A DNA stretch of 50,727 nucleotides from Anaerovibrio sp. (GTDB taxonomy: Bacteria > Bacillota > Negativicutes > Selenomonadales > Selenomonadaceae): the NCBI GenBank assembly GCA_017475925.1, contig JAFVER010000036.1, forward strand, positions 1 through 50,727, read 5' to 3'. The notes beneath the pieces were generated by a model. The model made no database searches. It saw nothing but the letters and a program-made list of their open reading frames with translations, and had not been told where the DNA came from. The position numbers were made by a program, and so were the translations under genes. Numbering within the stretch: position 1 is the first letter of the stretch; every line of letters starts with the position of its first letter. Below, piece by piece: positions 34,095-43,200 of this stretch.

Positions 34095-35597
34095 ATGAGT
34101 AGAAAAATTGCCCTGTTTGGACTGGGTGATGAATTGTATAATGATGCCTGGTCACAGGAAACCATTGTTGCCGTGGGTACGCCTGCCACGGATGGCACTA
34201 CACCGAAGACAGTTGAATTAAATGGTCAAACCGTACCAGTTGTAAATGTGGCTCAACTTCGACAATTGGACTTTGATTTTATTATTATCACAGATTCTGC
34301 CCAATTTAATAATATCTACATCACCTGTGCCCAGGCCCAGATTTCTCAGTTTAAAATCATATCCTACGACACATATATTCACCATATCCGTGGCAAGGTT
34401 GAATACAACGTAGATGACGAACAATATCTATTGAAATTAATCCGTGACAGGAATATAAACCGTGTTTTGGATATGGATTTATATTTTGCCGATGGTGTAA
34501 GCACCACCCGCAACCGTAGCAATTATGCAGAACTAAATACCTACGGTCTGTCCATCCCCAAGGACTTGGAACTCATCGGTATCAGTGGCAAAGGATACTG
34601 GCCTATCTGGGATAATATCTATAGCCGGATATATCACAAGCTGTACAGTATCTTATTACAACACTTTGATTTATTGCTTATCATGAAAATCCGCCCATTG
34701 GAGGAATATATTCAGCTCATTAATACCACCTACGGCTCATGGAAATATGCCCTTATTCAGGTTGAACAAGATTCATCAGCAGAAGCAGCCCTAAAAAATC
34801 TCGACTATCAAGGTTTAAATCTTAATGCCAGCTGGATACCAGCACAAAATACCTCCTGGCTGCTGCTGGAATATGATAAGCAGGACACAGAACTTTATGT
34901 AATTTGCCATAAGTCTTATGAACTGCCAAAGCTGCCACCTATTTATCACCCTATCCATGCAGGAAAGAACGGTACAGGAGGCTTTGGGCTCCCCGGGGAT
35001 GACACAGGGGAAAATATTTCCTTCTTAAACCCTTACCTCAATGAGCTTACTGCCATCTATTGGATGTGGAAAAATACCACCTCCGAGATAATTGGCACAG
35101 CCCATTATCATCGCTTCTTTGTGAATGAACAGGCCAATAGCTATATTTCCGACAGTCGGAATTTTCTTGATGAAACCACTATCCATAAGCTGCTGGAAAG
35201 CCACGATATTATCCTTCGACGTAGCATACCTTATGGCAACACTGAGGATTGCTTCAGAAAATTTATGGGCTATGACTTCTATGAAGCCGCCAAAAACATT
35301 TTCCGTCAGGTTATAAAAGATATTGCACCAGAATATGATGATGCCTTCCTTTTTGCTCTATCACGTCATAACTCCGGCCATGCCTTTAATATGTTTATAA
35401 CCCGCCGTCATGTCTTTGATGCCTATTGCAGCTGGCTCTTCCCAATAGTATTGGAAGCCGCCAACCGCATTGACTTTACTCAGCTGCCAAATCCACCCCA
35501 TAGCCGTATCATCGGCTTTATGGGAGAAGCGCTCTTAATGCCATGGCTCATGAAACAACGCCTGCGCATCAAAGAACTACCTGTGGCTGAATTATGA
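34095..35597 (+). CDS. DUF4422-domain glycosyltransferase-like protein
   Basis: 500 residues from ATG 34095, chosen because AAAGGAG lies seven bases upstream and the longer frame is repeat-derived. The N-terminal half starts RKIALFGLGDELYNDAW and has an aspartate-rich loose fold. From about residue 260 it is DUF4422: TELYVICHKSYELP, HAGKNGTGGFGLPGDDTGE, SFLNPYLNELTAIYWMWKN, IIGTAHYHRFF. DUF4422 proteins are found in polysaccharide loci and are thought to transfer sugars. It is the only clear plus-strand gene and is bracketed by repeats, so it may have been inserted or inverted as a unit. Confidence 0.83.
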   Translation: MSRKIALFGLGDELYNDAWSQETIVAVGTPATDGTTPKTVELNGQTVPVVNVAQLRQLDFDFIIITDSAQFNNIYITCAQAQISQFKIISYDTYIHHIRGKVEYNVDDEQYLLKLIRDRNINRVLDMDLYFADGVSTTRNRSNYAELNTYGLSIPKDLELIGISGKGYWPIWDNIYSRIYHKLYSILLQHFDLLLIMKIRPLEEYIQLINTTYGSWKYALIQVEQDSSAEAALKNLDYQGLNLNASWIPAQNTSWLLLEYDKQDTELYVICHKSYELPKLPPIYHPIHAGKNGTGGFGLPGDDTGENISFLNPYLNELTAIYWMWKNTTSEIIGTAHYHRFFVNEQANSYISDSRNFLDETTIHKLLESHDIILRRSIPYGNTEDCFRKFMGYDFYEAAKNIFRQVIKDIAPEYDDAFLFALSRHNSGHAFNMFITRRHVFDAYCSWLFPIVLEAANRIDFTQLPNPPHSRIIGFMGEALLMPWLMKQRLRIKELPVAEL

Positions 35598-35647
35598 TAT
35601 ACTAATTTGGAATTCATAATTCGTAATTCGAAATTATGAATAAAAAA

Positions 35648-35880
35648 CACCTCACCCACCGTCTTCGACGGTCCCCCCTCCCCTCTAGGGGAGGGCTTTA
35701 GTATAATCCTTCCCCGCTGGGGATGGTACACGAAGGACGGATGATGTAATCTTCCCAATTTGGTTTATTGCCTTTCCCGCTGGGGATGGTACACGAAGGA
35801 CGGACGCGGTAATCTTCCCAATTTGGTTTATTGCCTTCCCCTTGAGGGGAAGGTGTCAACGAAGTTGACGGATGAGGTGT
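35648..35880. repeat. Palindromic repeat cluster with a 63-bp tandem duplication
   Basis: It opens CACCTCACCC, has a CCGTCTTCGACGG hairpin and a CCCTCCCC..GGGGAGGG stem. Two copies of a 63-bp unit follow, 35710-35772 and 35773-35835 (TTCCCGCTGGGGATGGTACA at the start, ATTTGGTTTATTGCC at the end), differing at a handful of bases. It ends CCTTCCCCTTGAGGGGAAGG, a GTCAACGAAGTTGAC hairpin and GGATGAGGTG. It directly abuts the end of the DUF559 gene. Confidence 0.85.
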
Positions 35881-36227
35881 CATAATATATTTCTTTTTAT
35901 ATCAGCACATACTTCAGAAAAATAAAGATTTATTTCACGATTAGAATAGCGAAGTACTCTTATTCCACGTTTAGCTAAATAATTATCTCTTTCCTTGTCT
36001 TTTATTTTACCTGTATCTTCATAATGCTGCGAGCCATCCACCTCTATAGCTACTTTAGCACTAGCACAATAAAAATCTAAAATATACCTACCAAAAGTCT
36101 TCTGTCTATTAACGTTCACAGGCAAACTTTTTAAAAAATCATACCACAAATGTTTTTCTTCTTTTGTCATGTTTTTACGGAGTTTTTGTGCGTTTCGTGT
36201 TAATAAAGAATTATTTTCTTTGTTCAT
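35880..36227 (-). CDS. DUF559 endonuclease-like protein
   Basis: 115 residues. The DUF559 (Vsr-like, PD-(D/E)xK-type) pattern is complete: RRN-like N-terminal helices (TRNAQKLRKNMTKEEKHLW), FGRYILDFYCASAKVAIEVD with the acidic residues, GSQHYED, and GIRVLRYSNREI. Proteins of this family are predicted nucleases of unknown role. The gene is enclosed tightly by palindromic repeats. Its stop touches the repeat on one side, and on the other the repeat end GGATGAGGTG supplies the ribosome site before ATG 36227. This recalls REP elements and their associated RAYT transposases, but the link is inference. Confidence 0.85.
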   Translation of the reverse strand: MNKENNSLLTRNAQKLRKNMTKEEKHLWYDFLKSLPVNVNRQKTFGRYILDFYCASAKVAIEVDGSQHYEDTGKIKDKERDNYLAKRGIRVLRYSNREINLYFSEVCADIKRNIL

Positions 36228-36234
36228 TAGTTAA

Positions 36235-36305
36235 CACCTCATCCACCGCCCTTAAAGGGCTAGCTTCGCGTCGCAGGCGGTCCCCCTTCCCCTTGAGGGG
36301 AAGGC
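36235..36305. repeat. Palindromic repeat unit upstream of the DUF559 gene
   Basis: CACCTCATCC, a CGCCCTTAAAGGGC hairpin, a short GC-rich insert, and the CCTTCCCCTTGAGGGGAAGG stem. It separates the DUF559 gene from the end of the glycosyltransferase at 36307 with no spare sequence. Confidence 0.85.
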
Positions 36306-36306
36306 T

Positions 36307-37479
36307 TCATAACGACATCATCTCCAAAACTCTCTGGGCCCGATTTTCCCAACGATGATTAGCCTTAGCTTTCCCATAGGCCCGGATAGCTGAGGCTAAT
36401 CTTTTTGATTCATTATTTAAAAGCTCCTCAACTATCTCCATCTGACTGACGGTATTTTTCCAATCAAACATATACATATCCATACCATCCTCAAACTGCT
36501 CAGCTAAATAAGAGCTGTATTCACTCACCACTACGGCTCCATTCAGCATAGCAGTAAATACTCTGTCATGACCACCGTTATTAAACTCCGCCTGATCCTG
36601 CACCACCACCTTGGCACGGGAAAACGCATCCAATACTGTTTCATAGCTAACTTGTCCATGTAGCTGCAATTCTTGTGCAAAGGGAACATTTTCCCAGCCA
36701 GGGCCAAACACCTCAACCTGCAAGCCCTTGTCAGCCAAGGCTTCCAATGTACGGTAACGACGCTTCATTTTTACATAGAAAAAAACTCCATGAAAATATG
36801 GAGCTAATGCTATAACATAATCTTCCCCAATAAGCCCCCTATCCTCCAGCACATTTTTTACAGCTGGAAGCAGACTTACAGGATTGGCCAGCATATACTC
36901 TACCACATCATCCAATATGCCGATTATATATGGATTATCCGTCTGCTCCCGCCAATACTCCCTGATATTGCCATCCTCAAACATACTGGCACTGAACACT
37001 ACATCCAAATCCCTATCAGCACTGAAAATATCATCTTCATTTTTGGCAACGTCCCCACCTAATGGCTGAAATATTTCCCCGGCAAATTTTTTATCTGGAA
37101 ACCGATATTTTATGGCACCAATATGGCTTTTATCCAATACCCAAAGATAATGCTTCTGACAAGGAAAGCCAAGCTCTCCATTGGCCGCATTATAGGGGGC
37201 ATCCAGCAACACCGACACATAAGGCACCTCTAAATCCCCCAAAGCATAATGGTCAGGGGCCGTCTGCAAAAGTGCCCCCGTATCATTTACCCCAATGGAA
37301 AACCATACCTCATCAGACCGCATTAAATCATAGGCCCGTTGCATGGCTGCAGGGTCATTCAAGTATGTATAATCTACATCACAGCCCAAACCTTGAAAGC
37401 TGTTAGCGATTTCCAATGAATTACGATGGAGAGCAGGATGATTCCCCTTGGACACTATAAAAGCAATTATTTTTTTCAC
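36307..37479 (-). CDS. CgeB-like glycosyltransferase (copy 1)
   Basis: 390 residues. It starts at GTG 37479; AGAGGT from the end of the upstream gene is its ribosome site. GT-B-type text: YVSVLLDAPYNAANGELGFP, LQVEVFGPGWENVPFAQEL, LHGQVSYETVLDAFSRAKVV and EFNNGGHDRVFTAMLNGAVV at the donor-binding end. This matches the CgeB-like group of glycosyltransferases. It is paralogous to the next gene upstream; probably both extend the same glycan. Donor unknown. Confidence 0.8.
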   Translation of the reverse strand: MKKIIAFIVSKGNHPALHRNSLEIANSFQGLGCDVDYTYLNDPAAMQRAYDLMRSDEVWFSIGVNDTGALLQTAPDHYALGDLEVPYVSVLLDAPYNAANGELGFPCQKHYLWVLDKSHIGAIKYRFPDKKFAGEIFQPLGGDVAKNEDDIFSADRDLDVVFSASMFEDGNIREYWREQTDNPYIIGILDDVVEYMLANPVSLLPAVKNVLEDRGLIGEDYVIALAPYFHGVFFYVKMKRRYRTLEALADKGLQVEVFGPGWENVPFAQELQLHGQVSYETVLDAFSRAKVVVQDQAEFNNGGHDRVFTAMLNGAVVVSEYSSYLAEQFEDGMDMYMFDWKNTVSQMEIVEELLNNESKRLASAIRAYGKAKANHRWENRAQRVLEMMSL

Positions 37480-37481
37480 AA

Positions 37482-38660
37482 TTAATTACCTCTTAACACT
37501 GACATCATTTCCATGATACTAGCTGCCCTATTTACCCAACGATGCTGGCTACTGGCCTTGCCATAGGCACTAATGGCCGTAGAAAGGCGCAATGATTCAT
37601 TTGATATTAACTCTTTTATTATTTGTAGCTGGCTGCGAGTATCTTTCCAATCAAAGAGGAAAATATCCTTATTTACCTCAAACTTATTCTCTAAGTAAGT
37701 GCTATATTCACTCACAACTGCAGCACCGTTCAGCATGGCAGTAAAAACCCTGTCATGACCTCCATTGTTAAATTCTGCCTGGTCCTGGAATACTACCTTG
37801 GTTTTTGTAAAAGCATCCAACACCTCTTCATAGTCCACTTCACCGTGAAGTCGCAGCTTATCCGCAAAGGGTACTAACTCCCAACCAGAGCCGTACACAT
37901 CCACGGTAATACCTTCCTTGGCAAGAAGCTCCACGGCATTATAACGCCGCCGGTGCTTTACATAAAAGAACAAGCTAAACATATAGGGGGTGAATTTATT
38001 TATATATTCCGGGTCATATAAGCCCCGATTATCCAATACTACCTTAAAGGCATCCATCATACTAACCGGGTTGGTCAGCATATAATCCACCACATCCTGT
38101 AAAATGGCTACCACATATGGACTGGTATCATCCTCCATCCAGGCTGGTTTAAAATCCCCACCATGATAAATAGAAGCACTGTATACCACATCCAGTGGAC
38201 GCTCTAAACTGAATATTTCCTCCTCATTGCCATTAGAGCTGCCACCTAGTGGCAACAGCATAGTTCCGGCAAAGCTTATTTGGGGATAACAAATTTTTAA
38301 TGCCTCCTGATGGGTCTTATCCAACAGACAAACATAATGATTCTTACATGGAAAGGCAATATTATCTGTAGCCACGTTATATGGAGCATCCAGCATAATT
38401 GATATAAAGGGCGTATCCAAATATTCATAAACACATCGATTATCTGTATCCACCATATATTTCCCGGAATTATTTACCCCAACACAAAACGATACCTGAT
38501 CGTTTAGCAAAAAATGACGTGCACCCAGCATTTTAGAGGCATCATTCAGATCAGCCAATATTAGCTCCAGCCCTAATTGGGCAAACCCCTGAACTATATC
38601 ATTGGTAATGCGTTTCATGGACGGATGTCCTAATTCTGTTGTATATATTAAAATTTTCAT
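37482..38660 (-). CDS. CgeB-like glycosyltransferase (copy 2)
   Basis: 392 residues from ATG 38660, preceded by AGGTGAT. It is paralogous to copy 1 throughout: FISIMLDAPYNVATDNIAFP, VDVYGSGWELVPFADKL, LHGEVDYEEVLDAFTKTKVV, EFNNGGHDRVFTAMLNGAAV. It ends two bases before copy 1 starts. Tandem duplication and divergence fit two successive sugar additions. The region 38661-38845 upstream holds only a palindromic repeat. Confidence 0.8.
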   Translation of the reverse strand: MKILIYTTELGHPSMKRITNDIVQGFAQLGLELILADLNDASKMLGARHFLLNDQVSFCVGVNNSGKYMVDTDNRCVYEYLDTPFISIMLDAPYNVATDNIAFPCKNHYVCLLDKTHQEALKICYPQISFAGTMLLPLGGSSNGNEEEIFSLERPLDVVYSASIYHGGDFKPAWMEDDTSPYVVAILQDVVDYMLTNPVSMMDAFKVVLDNRGLYDPEYINKFTPYMFSLFFYVKHRRRYNAVELLAKEGITVDVYGSGWELVPFADKLRLHGEVDYEEVLDAFTKTKVVFQDQAEFNNGGHDRVFTAMLNGAAVVSEYSTYLENKFEVNKDIFLFDWKDTRSQLQIIKELISNESLRLSTAISAYGKASSQHRWVNRAASIMEMMSVLRGN

Positions 38661-38704
38661 ACCATCACCTGTCGATTTCGCATTACGCATTCCGAATTAT
38701 TATT

Positions 38705-38766
38705 ACACCTCATCCAGTATTAACCCCCTCAGTCACTTCGTGACAGCTCCCCCAAGGGAGCCAAGG
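38705..38766. repeat. Palindromic repeat unit, CTTCGTGAC subtype
   Basis: CACCTCATCC followed by CCCCCTCAGTCACTTCGTGAC and a CTCCCCCAAGGGAG stem. The middle hairpin (GTCACTTCGTGAC) differs from the other units; the same subtype recurs at 43849-43875 and 48596-48640. A short AT-rich lead GCATTACGCATTCCGAATTA precedes it and recurs beside other units. Confidence 0.75.
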
Positions 38767-38845
38767 ATCGCCTCTATCCAACGGGTTATTTCATACTGTT
38801 AATACAGACAACCGATGGGGCTAGTGCGTATTCTGAACTATTCCA

Positions 38846-39907
38846 TCACTCTTCCTTTATCGCCCGCAACAAACCAAATTCCACCATTGGCATTGCAATA
38901 GCATATTCCTGTGCTTTTTCCTTATCACCTAGAGCCAGGCAGGTAAATGCTATGTTTTTCAACACAAATGGATCATGGGCATCTATTTCCAAAGCTTTTT
39001 TTAACAATGCCAAGGCTCCGTCATAATTTTCCTTTATATATAATCTCCCAGCATGATTATTTAGCCGCTGGATTTTTTCTCTAAAGGAAATATCGCTGTC
39101 CATTACCTGGTTTATAATATCCTCAACAGATTCACTTGCTTCATGCTGCATATCAACAAGAACCTGCTCTGCTGGCTGCTGCACAGAATCTGCTTGCTGA
39201 TCGGAACTGATGCTATTATCAGCTTTATTTCCCTTACTTTTATTCAACAGTGCTTTCAGCCGGTCAACTGCCGCCTTGGCCTTTGACTTTCCATCATCAT
39301 TAGAAGCTTCAGTATCCGATGGGTTTTCTGCTGGTTCCTGGCTAGACAGTGATGCCTCCAGCATATCCTGAATAGAGGATGTTTCAAGCTTAGGCTGTTG
39401 TGGGGTAGCAGGCGGCGTATAATGCTTATGAAAATACTCCACCAATGGTGAATATCGACTCATCTGTTCCGCCATATTATCGCTACAATACTCCAGCATT
39501 TCCAACAATAACTTATTTTCTTCATCCCGTATGCCACCGGCGTATTTTTCCACTATAAAATTTAAAATGGTGAAGCCATCCTCTGGCTTATCCTCCACAA
39601 AGCATAGTCTGGCCAGCAATAACCTGGCAGCAATATTTTGTGGGTCATAGGTAAGGGTGTCTCCTACCCATTTAGCCGCCCGCTCATAATCCCCGGTCAT
39701 AAAATAACAGCTGGCCCCCATATACATTATTTCCGGGTCCATTTTTTTATGCTGGGCAATCTCTGCCATGGTGTCCATGGCCTCTACATATTCCCCTGCT
39801 TTATATTGCTCCCTCATTTTCTTTTTTAGCTCGATTAGCTCTGCCACAGCAGCATTTTCCTGCTTTTTTTGTTTTTTGTTGTTCAATTTATGCTTAAAGC
39901 TCCCCAT
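38846..39907 (-). CDS. TPR-repeat protein
   Basis: 353 residues. A basic N-terminus (FKHKLNNKKQKKQE) leads into TPR-like helical pairs at about 30-130 (KAGEYVEAMDTMAEIAQHKK, CYFMTGDYERAAKWVGDTL) and 290-350 (ENYDGALALLKKALEIDAHD). The middle, about 165-270, is low-complexity and rich in Ser, Gln and Glu. No enzyme domain is visible. It lies between glycosyltransferases that themselves carry TPRs, so it may hold the flagellin or the transferases together. That role is inference. Confidence 0.75.
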   Translation of the reverse strand: MGSFKHKLNNKKQKKQENAAVAELIELKKKMREQYKAGEYVEAMDTMAEIAQHKKMDPEIMYMGASCYFMTGDYERAAKWVGDTLTYDPQNIAARLLLARLCFVEDKPEDGFTILNFIVEKYAGGIRDEENKLLLEMLEYCSDNMAEQMSRYSPLVEYFHKHYTPPATPQQPKLETSSIQDMLEASLSSQEPAENPSDTEASNDDGKSKAKAAVDRLKALLNKSKGNKADNSISSDQQADSVQQPAEQVLVDMQHEASESVEDIINQVMDSDISFREKIQRLNNHAGRLYIKENYDGALALLKKALEIDAHDPFVLKNIAFTCLALGDKEKAQEYAIAMPMVEFGLLRAIKEE

Positions 39908-39962
39908 GTGGTTGCCCCCCCTTTTATTAATGCAGATTGCGTAATTCGTAATTGTACTTAAT

Positions 39963-40252
39963 TAGTGTACTGACACGATGATATTTTGACAAACTTCACC
40001 ATATATACTGCCAACTACTTTGTTGTCGTAAAATGAGACTCATTCAGTGGGGGCTTTAAGCTCCCACTGAAACATAGTCGAATTAATCCTGAGCTTACGG
40101 GCGATTAACTCCCACCTAAGAGGATGGGAGCCTTAGCGCCCGTTAGCGTAGGGTCAATCGGCATAGCCACCGCTATGTCTTATTCCTCCGCCTCGCATTT
40201 GACAGCACCTCTGGCGAAGTTTTTGTTCAAAAATCATCGTGTCAATACACTA
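39963..40252. mobile_element. MITE-like element with ~36-bp imperfect terminal inverted repeats
   Basis: TAGTGTACTGACACGATGAT at the left end matches, inverted, TAGTGTATTGACACGATGAT at the right, and the match continues inward with small gaps to CTTCACCA/CTTCGCCA. TA flanks both ends, as expected of a TA-targeting (IS630/mariner-like) insertion. No transposase frame lies inside. The interior instead holds a structured element at 40038-40147. It fills most of the 390-bp gap between the TPR protein and the tandem GT41 gene; nothing else is seen there. Confidence 0.7.
40038..40147 (-). ncRNA. Structured element resembling an IS200/IS605 right-end/omega-RNA scaffold (copy 1)
   Basis: Read on the minus strand it begins GCTAACGGGCGCTAAGGCTC. 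ACGGGCG pairs with a later CGCCCGT, an inner CTCCCA pairs with TGGGAG, and the 3' part forms a TTCAGTGGG..CCCACTGAA hairpin before TGAATGAGT. A second copy at 48441-48548 keeps the same plan with paired changes. The layout is reminiscent of right ends of tnpB-carrying IS200/IS605 elements, whose transcripts guide TnpB. No tnpB or tnpA is present. The identity is an inference; the structure is seen. Confidence 0.5.
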
Positions 40253-40299
40253 GTCTAAATTACACATTCCAAATCATTGTACTATTTCCACTTAAATCC

Positions 40300-43200
40300 T
40301 TATTTTCCTGCAAGAATATCAATATACGCCTTCTCTAATTCCTCCATATATTTTTTTCCATCCATTATCGGCGATGAATTCATCATCCTTCGTAAATTTT
40401 TATGAAGCACATCCAAGAGCTCCTCATCTGTGGCCAGTCCCACAGCCCGTTCTATATATTCATTAATATTGGATACTGCCAGTTCACCAAGACCAGTATT
40501 ACTTAAAATACTTAGTCCAAAACGAGAGCCCCGGCGTTTTCCATAACGACTTATCACCGGCACCCCCATATACAACGCATCACAAGTAGTACCACCTCCA
40601 GGATACGGGTAGGTATCCAAAGCAATATCTACGTCAAGATAACGATTCATATAGGTATTGGTAGCAGCCTCCAGCTCGATTCGACTTATATCTAGCCCCA
40701 ATGCCTCCAGTCTTTTACAAACCATTTCACAGGCTGACTCGCTTACCAATAGCTGGCACTTAATCAGCAATCTGGAGTCAGTCACTCTGGCCATAATTTC
40801 CTTCCAGGCCAGCAGCATTTCATCAGTTATTTTATGATAATGATTGAACACGCCAAAGGTTACATACCCTTTTTTATGACATGGTGCACCCTTAGGTGTT
40901 GGCACGTCATTTCGCCCGGTATAGCAAAACTGCGATGTAAGATATAATGGTTTTTCTGTAATATTGCTTACATATGGGTCTATATATCTATCCGTAATAA
41001 GATAGTCAGTGCAGCCAAGTCCTGTGCTTTCCATCCAGCCAAGACCAGAAATCTGCACCCTGGCTACCCTATCATAAAATACAGGTATACCGCTGTCAGC
41101 ACTATGTCCCGCCAAATCCACCAGTATGTCAATATTTTCTTTTTTGAGCCTTTCTATAATCTCAGGCCATTTCATATCTGAAACATCTATCCAGTTATCA
41201 ACTAATGTCTTTAAATGCTCCATAAACCCATCAGCCTTTTCCGTAAGGCTTATACAGGTAACCTTAAATTTATTCTTGTCATAGCTATGAAGCATGGTGT
41301 AATAAAAGGAAAACATTACATGTTGGCGAAAATCAGGGGAAATATAGGCGATATGTGCCCTCCCCTTGAGGGGAGGGGGGACCGCTTGCGGGGGGTGAGG
41401 TGTCCTGGCTTGACCTCCTCCGAGCACTACGTGCCCACCTCCCCCGGAGGGGAAGGCTTTAAACTTTGGCAACACATCCAAAGAAGAAGGCTTATGCTTT
41501 GCCCTCCCCTCTGGGGAGGGTGCCCCGCTATGGGCGGGTGAGGTTTTACCTGCTACCTCTTCCGTCAACTGCGTTGACACCTTCCCCTCAAGGGGAAGGC
41601 ATTTTTCGATCTCCCCCAGCCGTTGCCTTACGTCCTCACAGTCCTCTGTTCTACACAATCGTGCCAGCAATGCCGACCCTAGTAAGCTGAATTTATCATA
41701 ACCATCAACGGCAAATGCCGCCCCCTGCTTGTAGGCATTCACCGCCTCATCTATATAGCCCAATTTAAGGCTTCGGGAAGCATAATTCACCCACAGTCTT
41801 CGCTGAAATTCCTTAGTTCCCTTATCCTCTTCCTTTTCTAGAAGCTCCAATGCCCCCTTGCTTTCCTGCCAGGCTGCTACATAATCCAGCTTTTCCTGCA
41901 AAATGTCACTTAACAGACCAGTAGCTTCCAAAGAATATTTATTATCTCGGTCCTGTTCCAATGCAATTCGGCACCATTCCTCTGCCCGCTCATAGTCCTT
42001 TGCACTGTAGCAATCAAAGCTGTAATTCAATGCTTCCTTGGATGTGGGACATTCCATCGACTTAAGCTCACCGACATATTTTTGCCAAATATTCTTATAG
42101 GCTGCTTCCAGCTCACCCATATAGAGTTTTCGGTCCATAAGGGGTGATTTTTCCATCATCCGACGCAGTCCCATATGTAGGTTGTTAATTATTTCCTTAT
42201 CACCAGCCAAGGCCACTGCCAAGTCAAAATACGCCTGCTTATCATAAACCACAAATTCCGACAGACCGATGTTCTCCAACAGGCTTTTGCCAAACCGCTC
42301 CCCATGACTGTTTCCAGACAAGGTAATAACAGGTACACCCATATACAGGGCATCACAGGTGGTACCGCCTCCCGGATAAGGAAAAGTATCCAAGGCAATA
42401 TCTATATCAAGATATTCCTGTAAGTAATCCCTGGAAAAGCCCCTCAATTCTATCCGATTCTGCCACTCCGGCAAATTGATATTAATGCCAAATTTAGCTA
42501 ATCGATCACAAAACAGCTCATAGCCATATTCATCATCAAAAACGGAGCCCTTTAGCAATAGGTGAGAATTAGACACTGCCTTTATAATATTAGTCCACAG
42601 CTCCAGCACTTCATCATTAATTTTACGTATAGCATTAAAGCTACCAAAGGTTATATAATGATTTTTTTTGCAGGGAGCTTCCTGCGTAGCCGGTGCTTCA
42701 TATAGGGGAGTATAGCAAAAATGGGAATACTCCAATTCAATAATATCTTCGCAAAAATACTGTGACTCCGACTGCAAGGCTTTATCTGACAAAAAATAAT
42801 CCACTGCTTTCAGACCAGTGGTAGCAAAATATCCAATACCGCTTATCTGCACCGGTGCTGGTTTATAGGCCAAAATTGGTAGTATACTGCCTTTAGTGTG
42901 TCCTGCCAAATCCACCAATATATCTATTTTATCCCTATAAATAACCTCTGCTGCATCCTTGGCATTCATGCCACTTATATTACGCCAGCCATCAGTCATG
43001 GTTTTTATTTCTTCACTATATTCATCCTCAACAGGATTATTATGATAGCAATAAACCTCAAAATGCTCTTTATCATAATTAGCCAGCATCGCCCAAGAAA
43101 AACGCAACACAACATGATAACGTAAATCCGGTGATATATAGCCTATACGAAGCTTCCCAACTGGCTTATGATAAATGGCCTCCAATAAATATTTATTTTG

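Noticed and set aside
35698..35883. A minus-strand frame through the 63-bp duplication
   Set aside because: It consists wholly of repeat DNA, with tandem identical peptide text and no coding signal.
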